A stretch of 64,000 bases of DNA from Pseudomonas reidholzensis. Lineage in GTDB: Bacteria; Pseudomonadota; Gammaproteobacteria; Pseudomonadales; Pseudomonadaceae. Below are positions 43,915 to 51,055 of this stretch, in pieces; position 1 is the stretch's first letter; every line of letters starts with the position of its first letter. Under the pieces are notes generated by a model. The model was not told the DNA's origin. It was given only the letters and a program-made list of their open reading frames with translations, and ran no database searches. The stretch lies in NCBI RefSeq assembly GCF_900536025.1, contig NZ_UNOZ01000019.1, positions 1 through 64,000 on the forward strand, read 5' to 3'. The translations under genes and the position numbers were made by a program.

Positions 43915-44922
43915 TCAGGTTTTCTTTGGCGCGGCGGACGAGGTGCGCAAGATCAGTTCGACCGGCATCACGTGGCGTTTGATCCGCTTCGGGGTGCCGG
44001 CGATGATGTCCTGCAGCGCAGCGACGGCCGTCTGTGCTTGAGCCTGCGGGTCCTGGCGCACAGTCGAGAGGGCGAACACCGAGTTGGAGGCGCTGGGGAT
44101 GTCGTCGAAACCGACCACCGAAACATCGTGCGGAACCGACAGCCCCATCCCTCTCAAGCGGTCGAGGATGCCCAGCGCGAGGTAGTCGTTGGAGGCCAGG
44201 ATCGCCGTAGGCGGCTCAGGGTCCGCGAACAGCGTGTCGACGCCCCTGCGCCCCGACGCTGCATCGTGGGTGCCGCGCAGGTAGAACGGCGTCAGGCCGG
44301 CCTCGGTCATGACGTCGCAATAGGCCTTGGTGCGTTCGCGCGCCGAGGCCTCGGTACCGCCGCCCAGGTGGGCGATGCGCCGGTGGCCGAGGGCGAGCAG
44401 GTGCTCCATGGCCTTGCGGATGCCGCCGTGGTCGTCGACGGTGATCACCGTCACCCGAGGGTGCTTGATCTGCAGGCTGCCGAGGTACACGCACGGCAGG
44501 CTGTCGGCGATGCTGTTGATGGCCTTGGCCGACAGCGAGTTGGCAATCAGGATCACCCCGGCCGCACGCAGGCGCAACAGCCGCTCGACCGCGCTGGTCG
44601 CGCAGTCGTCGTCACTCGCCCTGAGGGTGGTTATGGGCTCGAAGCCGGCTTTCACCAAGGCGTGGTCGATGGCCTGGGCCAATTCGATATGAAAGGGGTT
44701 GTTCGGGTCGCCAATCAGCAACCCGACCATGGAAGAATGCGCCGACATGAGGCTGCGCGCAGCCAGATTTGGCCGGTAGCCCAGCTCTGCGGCGATCTTG
44801 GCGATGCGCTCACGGGTTTCTGCGCGAACGCCCGGGTCACCCCGCAGGGCACGCGAGGTTTGCGCGCGAGACATGCCCGCTGCGAGGGCGACATCGTCGA
44901 GGGTAGTGAATGGTTTGTTCAT
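43915..44922 (-). CDS. LacI-family repressor 1 of the sugar-oxidation region
   Basis: A 335-residue LacI/GalR protein. The N-terminal HTH is TLDDVALAAGMSRAQTSRAL with the hinge NLAARSLMS, and the rest is a periplasmic-binding-protein-like sensor domain (MVGLLIGDPNNPFH...). It lies between the dehydrogenase operon and the Yellow-family gene and probably binds one of the two operator types, with GAGAGCGCTCTC the better guess as that type surrounds it. Its start codon directly follows a strong hairpin with no ribosome site, so the mRNA may be leaderless. Confidence 0.92.
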   Translation of the reverse strand: MNKPFTTLDDVALAAGMSRAQTSRALRGDPGVRAETRERIAKIAAELGYRPNLAARSLMSAHSSMVGLLIGDPNNPFHIELAQAIDHALVKAGFEPITTLRASDDDCATSAVERLLRLRAAGVILIANSLSAKAINSIADSLPCVYLGSLQIKHPRVTVITVDDHGGIRKAMEHLLALGHRRIAHLGGGTEASARERTKAYCDVMTEAGLTPFYLRGTHDAASGRRGVDTLFADPEPPTAILASNDYLALGILDRLRGMGLSVPHDVSVVGFDDIPSASNSVFALSTVRQDPQAQAQTAVAALQDIIAGTPKRIKRHVMPVELILRTSSAAPKKT

Positions 44923-44923
44923 A

Positions 44924-44963
44924 GGCGGGCAAGAATATACGTCTTGCCCGCCGTGCAGTACAA
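44924..44963 (-). promoter_or_regulatory. Hairpin overlapping a putative LacI 1 promoter
   Basis: GGCGGGCAAGA-N7-TCTTGCCCGCC (44924-44952) is an 11-bp perfect inverted repeat ending one base before the LacI start codon. On the minus strand TTGTAC, an 18-bp spacer and TATATT form a promoter whose start point would fall within a few bases of the ATG. The palindrome covers the -10 box. It could also terminate the Yellow-family transcript. Confidence 0.5.
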
Positions 44964-44978
44964 CCTTCGCGGCGGCGG

Positions 44979-46130
44979 TCAGTGGCTGGCAGCGGTGCTC
45001 AGCGTCCTGAACGACATCGACTTGCCGATCTTGATGCCGTCAACCGAGTCTGGCAGGGGCAGCGAGTAGACATGGAACTTGCCCGAGGTGCCGTTCTTGC
45101 CTTTATTGAAGTTGGCCATCAGCTCGCCCTGGGTCGCAGGGATCAACAGGCGGCGGTTGGCGTCGATGAACAGCGCATCCGGGCCGATCAGGCGATCGTC
45201 CTGGATCAGGGTGGCGCGCCGGCCATCCGGTGCGACCACTTCGATGCTGCGGCTTTCGACCAGGCCCAGGTAGACGTTGCCCAGCGAGTCGATGCAGGTG
45301 CCGTTGATCGTGCCTTTGTCGAAGGCCAGGACGATGTGCTTGGCAAGCTCGGCGTCGCTCACGCTCGGGTCGTCGAGCAGTTGCCGGCGGATCTTGTACA
45401 TCGGGCTGCTTGGGGTCGAGAACAGCACCCACTCACCGTCCGGGGTGACCTCGAGCATGTCTGCATGGACCGCTGGGCGCTTGCCGTTCTCGTCTTCATA
45501 AGGCCGGCCAGCGGTGGCCAGGATCGGACGGTCGAGCGGCTGGCGCAGCAGCGGCTGGTTGTGCAGGCGGCGCAGGGTCTTGCCGGTCTTCAGGTCATGG
45601 ATGATCAGTGCGCCAACACCGGCATCGGTGATGTAGACGCGGTTGTCGAATACCCGCAGGTCGTTCATTACGGCGCCGGGCGGCAGGATGCTCTCGTCGA
45701 AGCGCAGCACGCGCAGGATTTTGCCGGTCTTGCTGTCGAGCTGGACGACCTTGGCCGCGCCGGGCAGGGTTTTGATGTTGTCCGGCGCGCCCTGGTCGAC
45801 CAGCCACACCGTGTCGTCATCGAACACGTGCACCGAGTTGACCTGCACAAAGGCATTCGCGGCATCGCCGCCCGGTGCCCAGCCGTTCCAGCTGCCCCCG
45901 GGGAACGGGGTGTACTGGGTCGGCCCCTGCACGCGCATCAACGACGGGGTCTTCAAGGTCGCGTGCCAGCGGGGCAGGCCGATGAACAGCGTGCCATCGC
46001 TCGTCGCGGTGACCGCGTTGGCGATCGTGTCGATCTCGACTTCGGTCTTGAGCTCGGGGCTTGCGGCGAAGCTCAGAGAGGGCAGTAGGGCGGCGAGCGC
46101 GAAGGTCTTGATCCATGTCTTGTGTTGCAT
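44979..46130 (-). CDS. Secreted Yellow/major royal jelly-family beta-propeller protein
   Basis: A 383-residue protein with a signal peptide (FALAALLPSLSFAA-SPEL), then a six-bladed propeller pattern of the MRJP/Yellow family. This family is related to SMP-30 gluconolactonases (VQVNSVHVFDDDTVWLVDQGAP, MNDLRVFDNRVYITDAGVGALIIHDL, GPDALFIDANRRLLIPATQGE). ATG 46130 is used. In this setting a periplasmic sugar-lactone hydrolase or sugar-binding role is likely. Both operator types (46185 and 46204) lie just upstream, so it appears to be under two repressors. Confidence 0.87.
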   Translation of the reverse strand: MQHKTWIKTFALAALLPSLSFAASPELKTEVEIDTIANAVTATSDGTLFIGLPRWHATLKTPSLMRVQGPTQYTPFPGGSWNGWAPGGDAANAFVQVNSVHVFDDDTVWLVDQGAPDNIKTLPGAAKVVQLDSKTGKILRVLRFDESILPPGAVMNDLRVFDNRVYITDAGVGALIIHDLKTGKTLRRLHNQPLLRQPLDRPILATAGRPYEDENGKRPAVHADMLEVTPDGEWVLFSTPSSPMYKIRRQLLDDPSVSDAELAKHIVLAFDKGTINGTCIDSLGNVYLGLVESRSIEVVAPDGRRATLIQDDRLIGPDALFIDANRRLLIPATQGELMANFNKGKNGTSGKFHVYSLPLPDSVDGIKIGKSMSFRTLSTAASH

Positions 46131-46184
46131 GTGGCTACATCTCCTGATTGTCATCGTTATTGCGGTGATGTGGCGCCTCGATCA

Positions 46185-46196
46185 GAGAGCGCTCTC
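46185..46196. promoter_or_regulatory. LacI-type operator GAGAGCGCTCTC (copy c)
   Basis: A perfect palindrome 55 bp upstream of the Yellow-family start. Only seven bases separate it from the other operator type at 46204. Confidence 0.8.
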
Positions 46197-46203
46197 ATTA
46201 ATG

Positions 46204-46220
46204 ATGGTATCGTTACCATT
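46204..46220. promoter_or_regulatory. LacI-type operator AATGGTAACGATACCAT (copy 2, inverted)
   Basis: ATGGTATCGTTACCATT on the plus strand is the exact complement of copies 1 and 3. It sits between the stop of the ABM gene and the start of the Yellow-family gene. Confidence 0.8.
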
Positions 46221-46237
46221 CTAATGTCAATGATTGG

Positions 46238-46951
46238 CTAGTCGAGGATCCGATCCTGCAGTACCAGCACTTCCGGAGCACCTGCCTGCAGTTGGCCAAG
46301 TACCCGGTCAAACGCTCTGCCGGCCAATTGGGCGTGGAACTGCTGATAGGCAGCGGCGTCTTGCCAGCGCTCGTAGATGACGAAGGCGTTGTCGTCATCG
46401 CGCACGCCGTAGACGTTGAACACCCGGTTGCCCGGCTGTTGCCGAGCCTGCTCGATGGCCGAGCGGGCCTGGCTCAGAAACGCATCGCGCTGCTCAGGCT
46501 TGACCGAAAAACGGGCGACCACGTTCTTGCTCGCAGTGGGGGCCTCGATTTCGGTTCGGGCCGGGGCCGGCAGGGCTTGCAGGTCGCGCAGCACGTATTT
46601 GCGCTCCGGCTTGGCGAACGCCGAGGGCACCAGGGCGAGGACCGGCGCGACGTGGGCCGAGGCTTCGTGCTGCTGATAACCGTCGGCATCGCGCCAGCTT
46701 TCGAAGAGCACCAGGGTCGGGTCGTTGCCGCCAATGTCGGCAACATCGAAGACCCGGTTGGCGGCCTCGCTGCGGCTTTGCGTGGCGTTGTTGCGCATGG
46801 CCTTGATGAAGCCTTCGCGGGCTTCGGGGTTGATCGTCTGAATGTTCAGGTAGTGCACCGGCTCTGCCTGGGCAGTGCCGAAAACGCCGAGCGCGGCGGC
46901 GCTGAGCAGTGCGAGCAGGGCAGTGCGGCTGCGTGTGCGGGGATGATGCAT
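46238..46951 (-). CDS. Secreted protein with two antibiotic-biosynthesis-monooxygenase (ABM) domains
   Basis: A 237-residue protein with a signal peptide (LLALLSAAALGVFGTAQA-EPVH) and two ABM ferredoxin-like domains. Domain 1 spans about 32-110 (INPEAREGFIKAMRNN...NRVFDVADI...LVLFESWRDADGYQQHEAS), domain 2 about 145-225 (KPEQRDAFLSQARSA...NRVFNVYGV...FVIYERWQDAAAYQQFHAQ). ABM domains are found in cofactor-free monooxygenases and haem-degrading or sugar-related proteins. GGAGG precedes ATG 46951. It lies between copy d of the GAGAGCGCTCTC operator and the Yellow-family gene. Confidence 0.87.
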   Translation of the reverse strand: MHHPRTRSRTALLALLSAAALGVFGTAQAEPVHYLNIQTINPEAREGFIKAMRNNATQSRSEAANRVFDVADIGGNDPTLVLFESWRDADGYQQHEASAHVAPVLALVPSAFAKPERKYVLRDLQALPAPARTEIEAPTASKNVVARFSVKPEQRDAFLSQARSAIEQARQQPGNRVFNVYGVRDDDNAFVIYERWQDAAAYQQFHAQLAGRAFDRVLGQLQAGAPEVLVLQDRILD

Positions 46952-47038
46952 GATGACCTCCAGTCTTTATTGTTGTGCGGCGCCAGGCATCCGGGGGGGC
47001 ATGCAGCTGGCCGCCGTGGAGCAACCTATCAGGAAAAT

Positions 47039-47050
47039 GAGAGCGCTCTC
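47039..47050. promoter_or_regulatory. LacI-type operator GAGAGCGCTCTC (copy d)
   Basis: A perfect palindrome in the divergent region between the ABM gene (start 46951) and LacI repressor 2 (start 47149), able to act on both. Confidence 0.8.
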
Positions 47051-47148
47051 AAGGCTTTTCACGCAACCGCCCGATCGTTGCGCATTTCAGCCAGCCTCGC
47101 CCTTGGGCTGATCAGCCTGATAGCATCGGGGTTCTTTCATTCGCCCGC

Positions 47149-48240
47149 ATGGATATCGATACCCCCATGGCCGACACTCCGACCGGCACGCCTGGTAAAC
47201 CGTCCGGTGCCGTTACATTGAGCGACGTTGCCCGTCTGGCCGCCGTGGCGCCGATGACCGTCTCGCGTTATCTGAACAACCCCGAGGCGGTCAAGGCCGC
47301 GACCCGCCTGCGGGTGCAGCGGGCCATCGAGCAGACCGGCTATGTGCACAACCGCCTGGCCGGTGCCTTGCGCTCCAACCGCACCCGGCTGGTCGCGGTG
47401 GTGCTGCCGATGGTCACCAACCCGTTGTTCTCCGACACCTTCCAGGCCATCAGCACGCGCCTGAGCCAGTCCGGCTACCAGGTGCTGCTGGGGGTTTCCG
47501 GGCATCAGCGCGAGCAGGAGCAGGAGTTGCTCGAGGTGATCCTCAGCCGCCGCCCCGATGGCATCATCCTCACTGGCACCCTGCACACGCCGGCGTGCCG
47601 CAATCGGCTGCGAGTGTGCGGAGTACCCGTGGTCGAGACCTGGGACCTGAGTGCCGAGCCGATCGACATGCTCGTCGGCTTTTCTCACGAGCAGGCGGGC
47701 AGGGCGGTGGCGCGGCGCCTGCTCGAGCTGGGCTACCGGCAGTTCGGCCTGCTGGCGGTCGATGACCCGCGTGGCCTGCGCCGGGCCGACAGCTTTCTTG
47801 CCGCCTTGGCAGAGCAGGGCGTGGGCCCGGTACCGCGGCTGATCTATCCCGGGGTGCCGTCGCTTGCGCAAGGGCGCGAAGGCCTCAGTGCCTTGCTCGA
47901 GGGTGTGCAGGTGGGCGCGGCGCAACCGCTGGCGGTGGTCTGTACCTCCGACACCATCGCCCACGGCGTGCTCACCGAGGCAGCGGCCCGCGGCATTCGG
48001 GTGCCCGAGCAGCTGGCGGTGATGGGCTTTGGCGACATGAATTTCGCCGCCCATACCTTCCCGTCGTTATCCACGGTAAAGGTCGACGGCAGCCTGATCG
48101 GCGATACCGCCGCGCAGATGCTCCTGGCCCGCCTCAAGGGGCCGCAGCAAGGGCAGCAGGGCGTGCAGGACGTCGGCTTCGAGCTGATCGAGCGCGACAG
48201 CACGGCGCGCGTGGCAACGGCGACTCCTACCGACGACTGA
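47149..48240 (+). CDS. LacI-family repressor 2, GntR(gluconate)-like
   Basis: About 363 residues from ATG 47149; ATG 47167 is an alternative. The HTH is TLSDVARLAAVAPMTVSRYLNNPEAV with the hinge RLAGALRSNRTRLVAVVLPMVTNPLF. Both resemble the E. coli gluconate repressor GntR (MTVSRFLRNPEQV, VLLPSLTNQVF), whose operator ATGTTACCGGTAACAT is like AATGGTAACGATACCAT. It is therefore the better candidate for that operator type. A sugar-acid ligand is likely. The promoter region holds GAGAGCGCTCTC copy d, so repressor 1 may control repressor 2. Confidence 0.92.
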   Translation: MDIDTPMADTPTGTPGKPSGAVTLSDVARLAAVAPMTVSRYLNNPEAVKAATRLRVQRAIEQTGYVHNRLAGALRSNRTRLVAVVLPMVTNPLFSDTFQAISTRLSQSGYQVLLGVSGHQREQEQELLEVILSRRPDGIILTGTLHTPACRNRLRVCGVPVVETWDLSAEPIDMLVGFSHEQAGRAVARRLLELGYRQFGLLAVDDPRGLRRADSFLAALAEQGVGPVPRLIYPGVPSLAQGREGLSALLEGVQVGAAQPLAVVCTSDTIAHGVLTEAAARGIRVPEQLAVMGFGDMNFAAHTFPSLSTVKVDGSLIGDTAAQMLLARLKGPQQGQQGVQDVGFELIERDSTARVATATPTDD

Positions 48241-48268
48241 TCGACACGAAATAGGCCTTGGCGGAACC

Positions 48269-48292
48269 AGCACGCTTGTCGGGCGTGCTTTT
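48269..48292 (+). terminator. Rho-independent terminator after LacI repressor 2
   Basis: AGCACGC-TTGTCGG-GCGTGCT followed by TTTCT, 29 bp after the stop codon. It separates the regulator from the dehydratase gene. Confidence 0.8.
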
Positions 48293-48314
48293 CTGGGGTA
48301 GGGTTTTGCCTATC

Positions 48315-48331
48315 AATGGTAACGATACCAT
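48315..48331. promoter_or_regulatory. LacI-type operator AATGGTAACGATACCAT (copy 3)
   Basis: An exact copy in the same orientation as copy 1, ending 29 bp before the dehydratase start, the same distance as copy 1 keeps from its gene. This implies the same promoter geometry. Confidence 0.82.
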
Positions 48332-48360
48332 TTTTGCTTCAGCTGCCTTGGATTACAAAA

Positions 48361-49563
48361 ATGTCAAAAATCACCTGCGTCAGAACCTTCCGCCTGCCCC
48401 AACGCCCCAAGCTGATCTGGGTAGAAATCGAGACCGACGAGGGCTTGATCGGTCTGGGTGAAACCTTTCGCGGCGCCGCCACCGTCGAGGCCGCTATCCA
48501 TGAACTGATCGCGCCTGGCCTGATCGGCAGGGATTCACGCCAGATCGAAGCCATTGCCCTGGAGCTGTCGACGCCCTACGTGGGCTTTCACAGTGCCAGC
48601 GCCGAGATCCGTGCCGCCAGTGCGATCGACATCGCCCTGTGGGACCTCAAAGGGCAGCGCCATGGCGTGCCGATCCACGAGGCACTGGGCGGCGCCAGCC
48701 GTGACCGGGTGCGCGTGTACAACACCTGCGCCGGCTACGAATTCAACACCCAGCAAGGCGCGCGCCGGGAGATCTCCGAGGCCGACAGCCGCCAGGGCCC
48801 GTATGACGATCAGTTGGCGTTTGCCCGCGACCCGGCGGCCCTGGCGATCAGCCTGGTCGAAGAGGGCTACACGGCGATGAAGATCTGGCCGTTCGACCAA
48901 TTCGCGCGTCAGCCTGGGGCCAACACGATCAGCCTGGCCGAGGTCGAGCAGGGCGTGGAGACCTTCCGCAAGATCCGCGACGCGGTCGGCAACAAGATCG
49001 AAATCATGTGCGAGCTGCACAGCCTCTGGGACACCAGCGCGGCGCTGCGCATCTGCCAGGCGCTGGAGCCGTTCGACATCTACTGGGTCGAGGACCCGCT
49101 GTGCAAGATGGATGACGCCCAAGCGCTGGCCGACCTGCGCCGGCGCACCCGTGTGCCGATCTGCGCCAGCGAGACCCTGGGCGGCAGCGCGGCCTACCGC
49201 GAGCTGCTCAAGGCCGACAGCCTCGACTACCTCATGCTCGACCTGGTCTGGTGTGGCGGGTTCACCGAGGGGCGCAAGGTCGCCGCGCTGGCGCAGGCCT
49301 TCAACAAGCCGCTGGCACCGCACGACTGCACCGGTCCGGTTGCGCTGTTCGCCGGGCTGCAGCTGGCCATCCATGCGCCCACGGCGGTGCTGCAGGAAGT
49401 CGTGCGGGCGTCGCTGTCGACCTGGTATGGCGACCTGGTCGATGAGCTGCCGCAGATCGAATCGGGTTTTGCCCTGGCACCGACCCGGCCCGGCTTGGGC
49501 ACGGCACTGCGCCCAGCGTTCAAGCAGCGCGCTGACATGATCATCCGTCAAACCTCCCGTTAA
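48361..49563 (+). CDS. Enolase-superfamily (mandelate racemase group) sugar-acid dehydratase
   Basis: A 400-residue protein of the MR/MLE type. Metal ligands E218 (CELH), E244 (WVEDP) and E271 (ASETLGG) are in order. K174 (MKIW) and H321 (LAPHDCTGP) are the likely acid/base residues, with H220 next to the first metal ligand as in galactonate/gluconate-type dehydratases. It probably dehydrates an aldonic or aldaric acid to a 2-keto-3-deoxy acid. The second base position holds tryptophan (K-I-W) instead of the usual K-x-K/R/H. A sugar-acid MFS gene follows 57 bp later. Confidence 0.9.
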   Translation: MSKITCVRTFRLPQRPKLIWVEIETDEGLIGLGETFRGAATVEAAIHELIAPGLIGRDSRQIEAIALELSTPYVGFHSASAEIRAASAIDIALWDLKGQRHGVPIHEALGGASRDRVRVYNTCAGYEFNTQQGARREISEADSRQGPYDDQLAFARDPAALAISLVEEGYTAMKIWPFDQFARQPGANTISLAEVEQGVETFRKIRDAVGNKIEIMCELHSLWDTSAALRICQALEPFDIYWVEDPLCKMDDAQALADLRRRTRVPICASETLGGSAAYRELLKADSLDYLMLDLVWCGGFTEGRKVAALAQAFNKPLAPHDCTGPVALFAGLQLAIHAPTAVLQEVVRASLSTWYGDLVDELPQIESGFALAPTRPGLGTALRPAFKQRADMIIRQTSR

Positions 49564-49620
49564 GCGGAAAGAGGAGGGCAGCTGCGTGCCGCCTTCCCGC
49601 CCTCCGGCATCGAGAAAACA

Positions 49621-50997
49621 ATGAAAAAAACAGGTTCTCTTCGTCGCTTCTTCGCCGAGCATCGCCGCTACGAGGTGATTGCTCTGCTGTTCATCATGAT
49701 GATCGTCAACCAGGGCGATCGCGCCACCTTGTCGATCGCCGGCGCCAGCATCTCGCAGGAGCTAGGCCTGGGGCATGCGCAGATGGGCTGGCTGTTTTCG
49801 GCCTTTGGCTGGGCCTACATGCTCTTGCAATTGCCCGGTGGCCTGGCGATCGACCGCTTCGGCAGTATCCGCGTGCTGGGCTTGGCGATCGTCGCCTGGT
49901 CGCTGTTTACCGCAGCGATCGGCACGGTTGCGTTGATGCCGGTGGGCCTGGCGTTTCTCGCGGTGTTCGTCTTCCGGTTTCTGGTCGGCGTTGCCGAGGC
50001 CCCGTGTTTTCCGGCCAACAGCAAGATCGTCTCGATGTGGTTCCCGTCGTCCGAACGCGGCACGGCGACAGCGATCTTCAATTCATCGCAGTATTTCGCC
50101 GCCGTGGTGTTCACGCCGCTGCTGGCGTGGATCTCCACGCGCTGGGGCTGGCCGTGGATCTTCTACGTGATGGGCGCAGCAGGGGTGTTGATCGGGGTGG
50201 TGTTCATCCTGCGCATCAAGGCGCCTGCGGATCACCCGAGCATCGAGGCGCAAGAGCTCGAGCACATCCGCCTGGGCGGCGCCAGCCTGACCGAACGCCC
50301 CACGGCTGTGGTGCGCAAAGCCACGCTGGGTGAAACCTGGAAAGACGCCCGCGCGCTGCTCGGTCAGCGGATGTACCTGGGCATCTACATTGCGCAGTTC
50401 TGCATCAGCACGATGACGTTCTTCTTCCTTACGTGGTTCCCGGTGTACTTGGTGCAGCAGCGCGGGTTGTCGCTGCTCGACGCCGGCCTGATGGCAGCGG
50501 TGCCGGCGATCTGCGGCTTTATCGGCGGCATCAGTGGCGGCGTGATCAGTGACTGGATGCTGCGCCGCGGGGTGTCCTTGACCCTGGCCCGCAAGCTGCC
50601 GATCTTCATCGGCATGCTGCTGTCGATGAGCATGATCCTCTGCAACTACGTCGACAGCGACTGGCTGGTCGTGCTGTTCATGGCACTGGCGTTTTTCGGC
50701 AAGGGTGTCGGCGCATTGGGCTGGGCGATCATCGCCGACGTCTCGCCGAAGAACAGCGCCGGCTTGAACGGGGCGATCTTCAATACCTTTGGCAGCACCG
50801 CCGGTATCGTCACGCCGATCGTCATCGGCTATCTGGTGCAGTCGATGGGCTCGTTCAACGGCGCGTTGATCTATGTCGGCCTGAATGCCGCCGGGGCGTT
50901 CGTCAGCTACCTGCTGATCGTCGGCCCGCTGCGCCGTCCGGATGACAAGCTGCAAGCCGACAGCGGCCAGCAACCGACGGCGGTGACGGCGGCCTGA
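49621..50997 (+). CDS. MFS transporter of the anion:cation symporter group (sugar-acid type)
   Basis: A 458-residue, twelve-helix transporter. The family motif NQGDRATLSIAG follows helix 1, DRFGSIRVLG is the loop 2-3 motif, and FRFLVGVAEAPCFPANSKIVSMWFPSSERGTA is typical of GudP/DgoT-like permeases for glucarate, galactarate or galactonate. It lies directly behind the dehydratase gene and shares its operator-controlled promoter. It should bring the dehydratase substrate into the cytoplasm. Confidence 0.92.
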   Translation: MKKTGSLRRFFAEHRRYEVIALLFIMMIVNQGDRATLSIAGASISQELGLGHAQMGWLFSAFGWAYMLLQLPGGLAIDRFGSIRVLGLAIVAWSLFTAAIGTVALMPVGLAFLAVFVFRFLVGVAEAPCFPANSKIVSMWFPSSERGTATAIFNSSQYFAAVVFTPLLAWISTRWGWPWIFYVMGAAGVLIGVVFILRIKAPADHPSIEAQELEHIRLGGASLTERPTAVVRKATLGETWKDARALLGQRMYLGIYIAQFCISTMTFFFLTWFPVYLVQQRGLSLLDAGLMAAVPAICGFIGGISGGVISDWMLRRGVSLTLARKLPIFIGMLLSMSMILCNYVDSDWLVVLFMALAFFGKGVGALGWAIIADVSPKNSAGLNGAIFNTFGSTAGIVTPIVIGYLVQSMGSFNGALIYVGLNAAGAFVSYLLIVGPLRRPDDKLQADSGQQPTAVTAA

Positions 50998-51006
50998 GCC
51001 TTGAGC

Positions 51007-51045
51007 CGGCCTGGCATGTCGCTGCCTGAGTGACTCGCCAGGCCG
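51007..51045. terminator. Hairpin between convergent MFS and OprD genes
   Basis: CGGCCTGGC at 51007-51015 pairs perfectly with GCCAGGCCG at 51037-51045. It is placed centrally between two convergent stop codons and is probably bidirectional. Confidence 0.6.
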
Positions 51046-51055
51046 TGTGCCCGGT

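Noticed and set aside
44979..46130. Plain gluconolactonase (SMP-30) call
   Set aside because: Blade pattern and length fit the MRJP/Yellow family better; lactonase activity is kept only as an inference.
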